DNA from: Hibiscus mutabilis
Lineage: Eukaryota > Streptophyta > Magnoliopsida > Malvales > Malvaceae
DNA: 64,000 nt
Reading direction: 5' to 3'
NCBI GenBank assembly: GCA_019671005.1
Contig: CM033718.1
Location: 36,658,508-36,722,507, forward strand
In this document: positions 46,409-57,930 of the stretch, in pieces
Position numbering within the stretch: the first letter of the stretch is position 1
How the letters are laid out: the number at the start of each line of letters is the position of its first letter
Position numbers and translations under genes: made by a program
Notes under the pieces: generated by a model
What the model was told of the DNA's origin: nothing
The model's database searches: none
The model's input: only the letters and a program-made list of their open reading frames with translations

Positions 46409-47285
46409 AATGCATTGGCCACATCTTCAGGAAAAAATATTGATTGTTTATGTATTTTTCACATCATATTCTATTATATAAGTATTTTATATAATGAAAT
46501 GAATCTTGTGGTAAAGTTTCGAAACAAACAACTCAAAAATGTGTAGCAGTGAATGTCACAATTTCCATTAATATTTTCAGTCCAAAACATAGCATATTGA
46601 AACTTTGTATAGTTGTGATATGACATTTATTAAAATTACATATGAAATGACAGTTGTGGTTGGCTACGACAAATTTAAATAGTATCGAACCTATGCATGT
46701 GGGTTGTGTGACTTGTAAAGAGAAATGTTAACTTGAATCGTTAGGAAAACATGTCATATGTTAGGTTTCACGGTAAAAGTTCAAAACTCTATATGTAAAA
46801 GTTTGCTATTCTTCATAGTACAAAGAAGTCACTTTATGCGAGCGTTGGAAACAATGTATACGGGTTTCGATCCATGTAAAGGAAACTTCCTCATTTAGTA
46901 ATCAACTTTAAATTAAAAAATCATACAAATCCCTAACTCTTCATTATTCCTTTTTTTCTAATTTTTTGCAAGAATACATAGAACACACACGGAAGACAAT
47001 ATTATTTTCTCCAGTCGTACAGTTGACGATTATGTAATGTCATAATGTGTGTTTTGTTTTTGTTTACTTTGTTAAAGTGTTGTTTTCTTAAATTTGCAAA
47101 TATGAGTATTAAATATAAATATATTGTTTATATTATATATAAAGTAAGCTGAATTTGGGTTCCCTCCACTAAAGAAAGTGAAAAACTTTTAATAACATAA
47201 CTTTATTCACTTTCACTACTTAGCAATCAAATTAAATTAAAAATAGATATATCCCTAACTCTTCGTTAGTATTTTTTCAATTTTT
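46409..47285. other. Decayed repeat DNA downstream of E2 copy 1
   Basis: No gene. 46910-46975 and 47230-47295 are a diverged direct duplication about 320 bp apart (CCCTAACTCTTC…TTTTTTGCAA). The part near 46720-46770 (GTTAGGAAAACATGTCATAT) belongs to the dispersed family seen at 53540-54020. Confidence 0.5.
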
Positions 47286-47289
47286 TTGC

Positions 47290-47620
47290 AATACCACGTA
47301 CAAGATATGATTGTTGTAGCCTTCATCATGGATTGCCTTCATTGTAGAAAAACTTTGATACCTTATATAGGGAAAAGGGGAAAATGCCAAGACAAATCAA
47401 AAGCTTCCACAATCTGCTCTGCATTGGCCGCCACCATACAATGTAGTTTCGAACACCAACAAACAATAGAAGTTAGACAAATATTGGGAGCATTTTCAAA
47501 TACCATTGTTTTTCTTCATGTTCTTCCCTAAGAACTAACACCACGCCACCAAGATCTATAAATGTAAGTCTATGCACAATACACACTATCACCATTTAAA
47601 ACAACATAAACCACACATAT
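47290..47620 (-). repeat. Unnamed low-copy repeat R2, copy 1
   Basis: Shares an ordered set of words with 49905-50200 and 54820-55200: CAATGTAGTT, TTTTCAAATACCATTGTTT, and GATCTATAAATGTAAGTCTA with TGCA. On the minus strand a run such as VAANAEQIVEAFDLSWHFP is open, but I recognise no family. Confidence 0.5.
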
Positions 47621-48349
47621 AATTCTATAGAGACAAAAACTAAAAAGGAAACAAAACAACACTTGCTTTATTACGTTATGAAACTAAGGACACAAAGGAC
47701 TCAATTTATAATAGATGCGATATTGATTGTAAAAAGACGATATAATTGGGAATATGCGTCTTTTGAAATTCTAAATCTATTGAACCCACCAATTTAATTT
47801 ATTTACGCATTCCAGTAGTGGTTGGTGATGACTTATTGGGTTACATTAAATGACATGTTTTAATTTAAGCACTGAGAAGATAGTTTGGGCAAGCTCCAAA
47901 AAAATTTAAGATGTCGATACATTTGGCGCATACGTGAAACTAAATGGTTAGGAATAATTGTAATATTTTAGGTTTACATTAAAACTTTCAAACTTTGTTC
48001 GCAAATGGTTTTTTGTTTTAAAAGAAGAAGGACAGTCTCAGCAATGAGGACTGGGTTATGTGAAATATTTTTAAGAGGTTGAGAGCAGGCGGTTTCCTTA
48101 TAAAAATCCTTGATTATAAACACAGTATGGCATCCATGACATATTCTGCTCTGACCATTGATGATTTTTCTAAAATTTTTCAAGAATTGATTTAAAAACA
48201 ATGAGGAAATATCGATTGTTGTTATAACGGTGTAATGCTATAACGTACGAATCCAGCTTTTGTGGAATCTTGTACTGGAAGAAAAAACTTAATATGCGTC
48301 TACTTAATTGCATGCAAATATGAAAATCTCATTCTTATAGTTTTGTAAG
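47621..48349. other. No recognisable gene
   Basis: AT-rich. A GGGAATATGCGTCTTTTGAA word at about 47750 belongs to the R1 repeat family. Parts near 48020-48200 might be the decayed 5' end of the F-box gene that follows, but no F-box motif could be read. Confidence 0.35.
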
Positions 48350-49144
48350 TGAAAGCCAATTAGATTGTGATGATGGGAAAATCATGTTTTATTTTTTGTC
48401 TGATCGGGATATCAACATCTTAGAGTTGTGGATACAAGTTTAGTGTTTTACAGAGCTTTTGTAGGAAAAAACTATTATATTTGTAAACCCACGACAAGAC
48501 AATTTCAATTTCTTCCAAGTCCACATCCTAAACCTCTAGAGCTTGAATATCTGCCAATGAAGATCGGAATGATTATGCTCAGACCAAGGCCCTTGAAGTA
48601 AAAAATCTTGTGGGTGTTTGATCAGTGCAATTATGATTACATTGAAGGTGTTAAATCTATATGTTGCAAAGTCTTTGATTCTAATACTTGGACTTGGCAT
48701 CATGCGGGTGATTTGAAGTTACCAACTGATGAGTATTTGAAGCAGAACTCGTGCACGATTTCTCTGTGTGGTTGGATACATTGGCTAACTCAGACGGATG
48801 AAAAGTATACAATACTTTCCTTTGACCCTTAAACTGAGAGATGGGAATTAATAATAGTGCTTGACTCTTGCAATTCCATAATTTATAGGTCGCACAATCT
48901 CGACAAGCATGGAGGGAAGCTGGTAATAATGTCAATGAGATATGATGTGCCTAGGTTGGAGATTTGGACGATAGAAAACTACACACCAAAGGCATGGAAC
49001 AAAAAATATGGTATTGATCTTGGAGGTTGTATTGCTGAAATCGGCTATGGCAGACGAATGGCATTTCACAACACCAATACTATTTTGATGCTTGTTGCTG
49101 ATAGAGCATTGTTGTATAATGAGCAGCATGGAAGCATTTCTTGA
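48350..49144 (+). pseudogene. F-box-associated domain protein, broken
   Basis: The translation has the pattern of plant F-box-associated (FBA) domains. It starts with RAFVGKNYYICKPTTRQFQF and LPSPHPKPLEL, then after a TAA near 48598 WVFDQCNYDYIEG, VFDSNTWTWHHAGDLKLP and SLCGWIHWLTQTDEKYTILS; after another TAA at 48831-48833 come NLDKHGGKLVIMSM, RLEIWTIENYTPKAWNKKY and MAFHNTNTILMLVADRALLY. Such proteins pick substrates for SCF ubiquitin ligases; the FBA part binds the substrate. The N-terminal F-box that would bind SKP1 is not visible. Two in-frame stops but long collinear frames suggest fairly recent decay. Antisense ORFs over it are shadows. Confidence 0.65.
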
Positions 49145-49904
49145 TCCGTTTATGCTGACCACCTTACATTTGTAACCTTTATACTATAGGATTATGATCC
49201 GACTATATAATGGGATCTTGTTTGTTTTGTTTACTTATGTTATATGTTGTGTTCTTAGATTTCCTTCGGCTATGTTTATAGTTGTAAATGTATAAGTAAA
49301 GGAGTTATGAACATCGGTATTGGAAGTCATACATATAGGTTCGGTAGAAGTTCAATTAAATTCCAATTGAGAATGGCATAACAATTGCTAAAATTTTATG
49401 TTTTTGTTAAAAGAGTTTCGAACCTAGTACAAGTTGTTTGGATACTTTATTGTATCTATGGTGTTTCCAGGGATTATGCACATGTACATTGCATGTTGCT
49501 TGAGAGTGAATACGTTAAGAGGTAACATTATTTATTTTATTATTTGATTTATAAGATATTTTTGTATTAAAAGATTAGTAGGATCATTTATTTTTATCAT
49601 TTTTACTACTTTTAGATTTATTTTTGTTAGTTAGTTACATTAGTTTAGTGGCTAAATGGACACAAGTAATAAAAAATAAAAACCCAAACATATTAATCAT
49701 TTAGTTTTTTACCGTTAAACAATAATAAAAGGAAATAAGGGTTTACAAATCAACGTGCTAGGCATAAGAAGTACAAAATACCTTAAACTTAATTAATGAA
49801 GATAATATTCATAATGATCAAGCAAATCAAATCTCCTTGAGAACAAATACATACAAGTTGATAAATTTTTCTTCTAAGTCATCTTATATTCCTCCAACAA
49901 AACA
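49145..49904. other. No recognisable gene
   Basis: AT-rich intergenic DNA after the F-box pseudogene. 49240-49330 holds a GGAGTTATGAACATCGG stretch like those in the 420-bp tandem units downstream (GGAGTTCATGACATCGG near 50827). Confidence 0.4.
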
Positions 49905-50200
49905 ATTCAATCTTATGGTCCTACCAAATAAATGTAACGGGAATTGCGACATTTATGTGCAAAATGTGGCACATAAAGTTCTCTAGCCGCAACAAACAGT
50001 AATATTTTAACTAGTAAAATCTTTAAAATACCGTGTATGTTGTTGTGCCTCCCCCACAAAAAAATATGGCTAATCATAGCCTTTTCAAATACCATTGTTT
50101 GTCGACATGAAAAACCTTAAAAAAACACTCCTCTCGGATCTATAGAATGTAAGTGTATGCATAGTAGTCGTCACCACTAGTACGCCTAAAATATAGAATG
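49905..50200 (-). repeat. Unnamed repeat R2, copy 2
   Basis: Matches 54980-55200 (GGCTA-TCATAGCCTT, CATTGTTTGTCGACA-GAAAA, ACTCCTCT-GGATCTATA, GCATAGTAG). The 60-codon antisense ORF here is not conserved in the other copies. Confidence 0.5.
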
Positions 50201-50578
50201 AAAGGAAGAAAACTAAAAAGGAAATAATATAAACCACTCGCCTCATCTAATCAGGGTATGAAACTTGGGACCCTTGGTACTCCTATTTTATAGTAGGAAA
50301 AAGATGTCTCGCGTGTATAATAGTATGTATATTAGAAAAATGATTTTGTATAAATTGTTTTAAACCAAAAAACTTGATTGGGCACTTTTACTTTTTGGGT
50401 TGGTTGATTGGGTTTTGGAATTTTGATCTAGTTTTGGAACTTCCTTTTCATACTTATTAGAAAACTCTTGTAACAAGTGCATCAATTGAAGAATACTTAA
50501 TTGTTGTTGATGTATCGGAATGGATAACAGGCATTGGAAACTAACAAAGAATAAACACATATATATTGGGAACATGCG

Positions 50579-51700
50579 CCTTTTGAAATATGAGTAAACT
50601 AGTTTAGAACATCGATTTTAGAGCTCTATAGTAGTTGTTCACCACTACCATAATTAGATTCCAAATGAAAATATGAAAACATGTGCAACATTGTAGGTTG
50701 GGAGCTCTTTCATAACATAAAATCGGTTTGGAAGGTTTTATAGAGTTTCAGTACTAACACTAAAAAAGACGCGTCTTTAGAAGTTTAAAATCCTTACAAC
50801 CCGGCAAACTCATAGATGTAAGCAAAGGAGTTCATGACATCGGTTGCAAAACTCATAATCTAGGTTTTGATACTTGTACTATTCAAGGCAAACAAAAAAT
50901 GTACCAATTAAAAAGACGTATCTACTGCTAATGTATTAGAATGGGTTACAAAGATTATAGGCGGACAAAGAGAAAATACGCATATGTATTGGAAACATGT
51001 GCGTTTTGAAATGTGAGTAATGTAGTTCGAACATCGGTTTCGGAGCTCTATAATAGTTGTTGACACTAGTAGAATTAAATTCAAACTAAAAATATGAAAA
51101 CATGTGCAACATTGTAGGTTGAGAGCTCTTTTATAATGTAACATTAGTTTGGAACGTTTTATAGAGTTCTGGTACTAACACTGAAAAGATGCGTCTTTTT
51201 TTGAAATCCTTCTAACCTGGAAAAGTCATAGACGTAAGCAAATTAGTTCATAACATTTGTTTTGGAACTATTTATTTAGGTTTCTATACTTGTACTATTT
51301 AAGAAAAATGATAAATGCTCTAATTGAAAAGACTTATCTACTTCTAACATATCAAAACATGTTACAAAGATTATAGGCTAATAGAAAAAGACACATATAT
51401 ATTGAGAGAATGCACCTTTTGAAATGTGAGTAAAGTAGTTCAAAACATCAGTTTCTGAGCTCTGTAATAGCTGTTCGCCACAACCAAAATTGGATTCCAA
51501 ATAAAAATATGAACATGTGAAACATTGTAGGTTAGGATATCTTTAATAACGTAACAGTGGTTTTGATCAGTTTACGGAGTTTCGATAATGACACTAAAAA
51601 GACGTGTCTTTTCAAATTTGAAATCCTTCCAACTTGAAAAAGTCATAAAGGTAAGCAAAAATGTTCTTCATATCAGTTGCAGGACTACTAATTTAGGTTT
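50579..51700 (+). repeat. ~420-bp tandem array, 2.7 units
   Basis: Units start near 50579, 51001 and 51415, each with CTTTTGAAAT-TGAGTAA, then CGGAGCTCTATAATAGTTGT, GTGCAACATTGTAGGTTG, AAGACGCGTCTT or similar, TCATAGATGTAAGCAAA, and TTACAAAGATTATAGGC. Spacings are 422 and 414 bp. Units have diverged by many substitutions. No coding sequence. Confidence 0.85.
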
Positions 51701-51843
51701 TGATATTGGTATTAGTAAACACCAACTAAAAATATAAGAATATCAGTAATAGTATAGGTTGTATGCTTCCACATGAAACAACAACTTATTGGTTGGTAAT
51801 CTTTTCAACCGATAGGGTTGAAATATGAACATACACATTTCCC

Positions 51844-51851
51844 TATAAATA
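51844..51851 (+). promoter_or_regulatory. TATA box of E2 copy 2
   Basis: TATAAATA within TTTCCCTATAAATACC, about 40 bp before the ATG at 51891. Confidence 0.55.
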
Positions 51852-51890
51852 CCGCCACTATGTATTTTGCATCATCTACCCCATAGTAAA

Positions 51891-52552
51891 ATGAAATCTG
51901 CCATAGACATGTCCTTGCGGGAGCTTTCTGTTATTCAAAGGCAGATGCATATTGATGCTTGGTAGGTTCCTCAAGTAGCCCTTTATCTTTTTCTGGTAAA
52001 CATCCCTATCATAGGTTACGTAGTTCTTTAAATGTATGGTTTGCTTTTCTTAAACATTGTAATTATCATTATTTTTTTTTAGTAATGGAAGAAGTTGATG
52101 GGTCTCCATTTCATTATCGAATTTGAATGGCTACACCTGCTGGAAGCCCTTTATGAAGGCCATCAACTTAACGTTTCCATTATCTTCCCTCTTGACTACC
52201 CTCACTCTCCTCTTAGGGTAATTAACCTGCAAAGATTGTTGTTTTATCTTGGTCCATTTTTTTTACATTGGCACAATTAATGGATAACAGTTTTATGTTT
52301 TTGTAGATTGATGTTACATTTGATAGCGATCTATTCCACCCAAACATTACTGAGTATGGATCCATTAGACTGGCCATCATGCATGAAAGTTAGAACCCTT
52401 CTATCAGAGCTGTGGACATTGTTGAGGCTATATTGGGTTTGTTGTGTACTCCAAGAGCATAGCTCCCTCACCCTAATTGCTAGGGTGTTACTCTAATTTA
52501 CAAGAGGAATCCTCAGTGCTTTGTAAAGTATGCGAGGAAGATTATGGGTTGA
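51891..52552 (+). pseudogene. Ubiquitin-conjugating enzyme E2-like pseudogene, copy 2
   Basis: Three exons with intact GT/AG borders: 51891-51961 (MKSAIDMSLRELSVIQRQMH), 52083-52217 (PFHYRI, one stop, then MATPAGSPLYEGHQLNVSII and FPLDYPHSPLR) and 52307-52552 (IDVTFDSDLFHPNITEYGSI, then RLAIMHES, a stop, NPSIRAVDIVEAILGLLC, and YARKIMG before the stop). The order is that of an E2 core, and the HPN motif is kept. The residue seven after HPN, where E2 enzymes have the ubiquitin-accepting Cys, is Arg (AGA), as in copy 1. Three in-frame stops remove function. The length (about 150 residues) is normal for an E2. Confidence 0.8.
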
Positions 52553-53539
52553 AATGTTTATGTATTGGTCATATCATCTTATGTTCAATCTTTACTATAT
52601 ATAAAGATTTTGTTTACTTTCTTATATGTTGTGTTCTTAAATTTGGAAATATTAATGTAAAATATTTTAAAGTAAGGAAATAAATAATTAATAAAAATGC
52701 ATTATTTTTATGAAGGAATATTATTTAGGAATGAGAACTTCAATTTTTACAAACTTTAGAGCATAGGAAAATCTAAAGTGGAATACTTTATAAATTCATT
52801 TAAGTAACACAACTTTATTCACTTTTTAAACTAACCAATCAAATATTACAAAACAAAGAATTGCTATATTTGAACCCTCATGGTTTTCCTAAAAAGGTCT
52901 ATGGGTTAAGGTTTACGATTTAGGATGTAGGTGCTTTTCAGGTATAGGTTTTCAAAAATCTGCCAGAGTACGACTAGTATAGGCCGCCTCAAATACTCAC
53001 CATGCCTGTTGAGTTGATGGTTTATGATATTAAATTAATAGCTTTAAGGTTTTTTTGTTTAGGATTTAGGTCTTACTATTACTGGTGTAGGGTTTATGGT
53101 GTTGTCTACTTACTTTATGAGATGAATTCTTATTGCTTTAGGGTTTAAGATTTATGATGTAGGGTTTATAATTATTATGTTAGGGTTTATGTTTATGGTG
53201 AAGTTATTAGTTAGTGGCGTACAAGATTATTTTATATGGTTTAGGGTTTAGTGTTTATCTTAGTGTATGAGATAAATTTCATGCATTATATAATCCATAT
53301 TCTATAGTAGAAAAAATATTTTCCGCATAGGTCAAAAATTCATGGGAGGGTTTATTAATTGTATAGTTCTAAATGTTTATTGGTTTCAGTACTCTGTAAA
53401 ATGTTTTAGCACTTTGTACATGCAAGATAAGTAAAATGAAAATCTATAAAATCTAGTTGCATTTGTCAGTTGGTAGTCATGGTAGCGGAATTCTATTACC
53501 GTTTTGGAAGTACTTATTAAGATTTCTCTAGAAATAGTT
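52553..53539. other. AT-rich DNA with telomere-like words
   Basis: No gene. 53090-53260 repeats GGGTTTATGG, AGGGTTTAAG and GGTTTAGGGTTTAG, degenerate forms of the plant telomere unit TTTAGGG. Confidence 0.5.
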
Positions 53540-54020
53540 ATGCTCAATGCAACAAATGAAAAAGACATACTATATGTTGCCGACATATCTGAACGGGTTA
53601 CAGAGATTTGGAACTGAGATTTGGAGCTAACAATGAAATGACACTTTTATATTTGGAACATGCGTCTTTTGGAATTAGAAAATCTAGTGAAACAACCAAT
53701 TAAGTACATTTAATATTACAAAAGAAAAGACAGTTTGGAGCGGGAAACATAAATTTTAACTAGTTTTGAACGTATGGATATTAGTTTTGATATGTATAAA
53801 GTGAAATATTAACTGAAATTGTTAGTAAAACATGTCATATGTTAGATAGGATTGAAAAGTTTGACATTGTAAATGCAAAGGTTCGATATCCATTGTATTA
53901 TTATACTTTATTTAAAAGGAACATATTCCTTCAACGGAAGTTTTACTTGTACATTCTCACAAACATTAGCATTCTTAACATATTATTTACTTCCTAAGAT
54001 TTCATTTATACCCTAATAGC
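53540..54020. repeat. Dispersed repeat R1, copy 1
   Basis: Ordered words shared with 55345-55810 and 56827-57110: TGCAACAAATGAAAAAGACA, a TCTGAA-GGTTACAGAGAT stretch, GGAACATGCGTCTTTTG, TTCGATA…TACTTTATTTAAA, ATTCTCACAAACATTAGCAT and TCTTAACATATTATTTA. Confidence 0.65.
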
Positions 54021-54639
54021 ATATGTCTTTAATGGTCATTACTCTACTATACTTATACGTGAATAAATCATATGTTACGTTATGATATTTTTAAGGGGTT
54101 ATACGATTATAACCTATAGGTTTATGTCACACATAGTTAGGTTAGGAATGAAATTGAAGAACGTGTATTGTTCATTTATATAATTGCGTCTAATAAAGTA
54201 AAGATGGTGTCATTTTTGTTCATTTTAGTCCATAAAATTATAATTTTATCCAAAATTGACCCATATTTATTTCTAAGTTTTGTAATTTTTGTTCATTTTA
54301 GTCCATAAAATCTACAACTCCAGTTTCAATTACAACCTAAATTGGGACTCTATTCAATTAAATAAAAACCTAAAAGTTCCTTTCATGCCATGACCCGACT
54401 TAAAGTTTAACCGAACCTGAATTAACTCGTTAATTACTTAATTCATACCCAGATCATTTTGATCTGAACATAAAGTGGAACATGCACATTTCGAATACAT
54501 GTTACATTGTAGTTTTAAAGCTGCATAATATTTTTATATGATTCAATTAAATACATATTATCGTCGAGGGTTTATTGTTTAGGGTTCAAGTTAATATTTT
54601 ATGATTGCTGGTTTGAATTACGATCGATAAGTTTAGTTT
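54021..54639. other. No recognisable gene
   Basis: 54215-54310 has two copies of TTTTTGTTCATTTTAGTCCA with TAAAAT about 70 bp apart. Otherwise featureless. Confidence 0.4.
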
Positions 54640-54650
54640 TTAGGGAATAT

Positions 54651-54670
54651 AGGGTTTAGGGTTTAGGCGG
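54651..54670 (+). repeat. Interstitial telomere-like stretch
   Basis: AGGGTTTAGGGTTTAGGCGG, the best TTTAGGG match in the window. Looser runs are at 53090-53260, 55930-56110 and 57170-57370. Confidence 0.7.
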
Positions 54671-54819
54671 TATGCAAAACTCATAAACATCATATCAACA
54701 TGTTCATATATAAAGTGTTTGGACAAAATAAGCCTTAAAGTAATGAGTTGTATTTTTTTGGATCCTTCGTACGAAATAATTGTAAATAGGGAAAACATTC
54801 TTGATGATATATAAATGTG

Positions 54820-55200
54820 GAAAATGGTCAATTTTCACCACACGTCAACAGCTTGGACAGTGCGATTTGCATTCGACTTCATCTTATGAGTTCATAATCC
54901 ATTTCTTGGAGACCATCTGGTATCATATATCTTATTTTAATGATTGTGCAATCTTTGAGACTCCGGTTTGCATTGGTCGCCTCCCAATGTAGTTCAAAAC
55001 AACAATAGACAATAGTATGTGAAAAATCTTGAGACCAAGTTTTTTCAAATACTCTGTCTATTGATGTTCATCCCCACAAATGGCTACTCATAGCCTTCCA
55101 AATATCATTGTTTGTCGACAAGAAAAGCCTTAGAAACAATCAGCACTCCTCTAGGATCTATAAAATGAAATCTCTGCATAGTAGCCATCGCCACCAATAA
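54820..55200 (-). repeat. Unnamed repeat R2, copy 3
   Basis: Contains both the part shared with 47290-47470 (GCATTGGTCGCC-CCAATGTAGTT) and that shared with 49905-50200 (CATTGTTTGTCGACA-GAAAA), which joins the two other copies into one family. Confidence 0.5.
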
Positions 55201-55344
55201 AAAATAATAGCTAATTAGGGTATGAAACTATGGCCTATTTATAATAGAAAATAAAATATCGAACCCGATGTTTAAGATTTATTATAATAAAAAAGACTCT
55301 TTTATATTGTGACTTCTTACTCAATTTAATTATCTGCAAAGTGT

Positions 55345-55810
55345 TCTACCTAATGCAACAATTGAAAAGACTTATCTATTGATGACGTATGAGAATGGGT
55401 TTTGGAGATTCGAAACTAACATTAAAAAGACTCTTTTATATTAGGAACATGTGTCTTTTGAAATTTGAAATCCATTGAACAAATTTTTAACGGTTTGTGC
55501 TGGATAGTTTGGAACAGGAACAGCAACCTATATAGAAATTTTTTTACTGAAATCGTTACTAAAATATGTAATATTTTAGGTGTGTCCACAAACGTTGGTA
55601 GCTAGTAAATACAAACGTTCGATACTCGTGATTTTATTATACTTTATTTAAACCTCAAATATTCCTTCCTTCAGCACATGATATACTTGTTAATTCTCAC
55701 AAATATTAGCATTCTTAAATTATTATTTAGTTCTTGAGATTTAATTTTTACACTAACCATTTCAATATGGTGCTATTTTTGTTCATATCATTTCCTAAGA
55801 TTTAATTTTA
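55345..55810. repeat. Dispersed repeat R1, copy 2
   Basis: Same word order as 53540-54020: TGCAACAATTGAAAAGAC, GGAACATGTGTCTTTTGAAA, TTCGATACTCGTG, TACTTTATTTAAA, AATTCTCACAAATATTAGCA. About 1.8 kb after copy 1. Confidence 0.65.
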
Positions 55811-56826
55811 CCCTAAACCATACGGCCGCAAAACAAAAATAGGTAAGAGTAACAACTATGTTGTAATTTACGCCTTTACGAGATTAATTTGTAGGGCTTT
55901 TATGTTTTTTGCTTTAGGATTTATATCTTAATGTTTGTGGTTTAGGGTTTATGGTGTACTTTCTAGTTATTACTTTATGAAATTAATTTTTATGGATGTA
56001 GGATGTATGGTTTATGATTTACAGATTAATATTAAAGGGTTGCAGTTTATGGTTTAGTTTAGGGTTACTAGTTAATTAGATTAATTTGCATTGTAATTTA
56101 TGGTTTAGTGTAAACTGTAGTGTATGAGATTAAATTGAAACATTATATACTTTATAGTCTACAATCTAGATTTAATATACCATATGTTATGTTATTATTA
56201 TTATTATTATAGTCTATAGTATATGTCTCTATGTCATATAGTCTATTACACTCATATGTAAACAACTAATGTGTTACATGACGATATGAATCTTCAAGCT
56301 ATGCCATATAGTCTATGCAAATAAATATTTTACGTGCGCAAACTATGGCGCGTTTATAACATTTGTGGCACATTTAATTTTTCCTTATGAAATATAACTT
56401 TTGAGTGGTAACCAAAAACGTACAAAACTATCGATGCAGGTTTCACGACATGTTGAGGAAAACTGCAACTGTAATCGTGAGGAACACATGTTGCACTTTT
56501 ATGTTTGAATTCGTAAGTTTTGAAATGTTGTCCACTCGTTTGAAACGATTCGTAATAATGAGATTCTTCGTTTAGTCCACAAATTCATGCTAGGATTTAT
56601 TTCTAATAGAAATAAGATTTTGTCGGGGATATGTGCCACTTTTTAAAATTCTTATATTAAAATTTGTTTCGGTTATCTTTAAAGTGTTTCGCAACAATGT
56701 TCATGATAAATGAACTAAAAATCAATAAAGTATAGTTCCAAATTTTAGTTTGTCATACGAATTTTGATATTTTAAAAGCATGTTTAGAATGGCGTACTAA
56801 AACTTATCTCAAAAACTATTCTGCCC
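55811..56826. other. AT-rich DNA, telomere-like words, no gene
   Basis: 55930-56110 again shows GGTTTAGGGTTTATGG-like runs, followed by a TTATTATTATTATTA microsatellite near 56200. Nothing coding was found. Confidence 0.4.
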
Positions 56827-57110
56827 AATGCAACAATTGAAAAGACATTTCTTATGCTGATGTATCTGAAACTGTTACAGAGATTCGAAATTAACAGAGA
56901 AAGGACCCTTTTACATTGGGAAGATGCGTCTTTTTTAAATCATTTGAACATCCATTTTTTGTTAAACCCTAACTATCCCTTCAGCACACATTTTACTTGT
57001 TCATTCTCACAAACATTTTCATTCTTAACATATTATTTACAAATCAAAAGCTTTGCTTTTTACCTTACTAATTTTAATGTGGATATTTGTGTTCATTTTA
57101 GTTCCTAAGG
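56827..57110. repeat. Dispersed repeat R1, copy 3
   Basis: TGCAACAATTGAAAAGACAT, GTATCTGAAACTGTTACAGA, GGGAAGATGCGTCTTTT, ATTCTCACAAACATTTTCAT, TCTTAACATATTATTTAC. The middle part is deleted. The ORF 56854-57108 over it is not shared with the other copies. Confidence 0.65.
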
Positions 57111-57930
57111 TAAAAGTAACTAATATGTTGTAACTTACTGTTATTGGTTTGCTCATATTAATTTTAATGGCTTAAGGGTTTTTGGTTGAGGATTTATTTG
57201 GTATATAGTTTACGGTTAATAGTTTATAAGATGAATTTTTATTGCTTTTTGGGTTTATGGTTTATGATTTAGGGCTTCTATTTATCGCTTTAAGGTTTAT
57301 GGTGTACTTTATGGTTAGTGGTTTACGAGATTAATTTGTATGTTTAGGGTTTTGTGTTTAGCTTTGTGTATGAGATTAATTTCAAGCATTATATAGTCTA
57401 AACCATACAATCTATACAAACCCAATAATTTACTCCAAACCCTATAATTTTTGTAATTTAGTTCAAATCCTATAATTATAACTCAAATTGGGACTTGATT
57501 TAATTAAATAATATAAATTACTCCAACCACTATAATTTTTGGAATTTTGTGTTTATGAGATTATTTTTTATTTCTAACTGTTGTAATTTAGTCCAAACCC
57601 TACAATTTTTGTAATTCAGTTCAAACAATATAAATTATAATTCAAGCTAAGAACCCAAATGACTCATACTTATAATAAACCAATCTCTTATTTATTTGGA
57701 AATGCGTCATTTGAAATTATTTAAATTAACTACCAATTAAAAATTTTCCATTTAACCCACCAAATTAACTTCCTACTCATTTTTCAATACCAGTTGGTGA
57801 TAATTACATTTATGTCCAATCATATGAGAAATGAAAAGACAGTTTCGGGCGGGAACAAAAAACTTCAAATCGTTTCCAACCAATGACAAATGGGTTTTGA
57901 TACTATCCATTTGCACATTAAATTGAAATC
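57111..57930. other. Telomere-like words and R1 fragment, no gene
   Basis: 57170-57370 repeats GGGTTTATGGTTTATGATTT-like runs; 57690-57930 is a partial R1 copy (GGAAATGCGTCATTTGAAAT, AAATTGAAATCGTTAG) cut by the Athila LTR at GTTAG. Confidence 0.45.
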
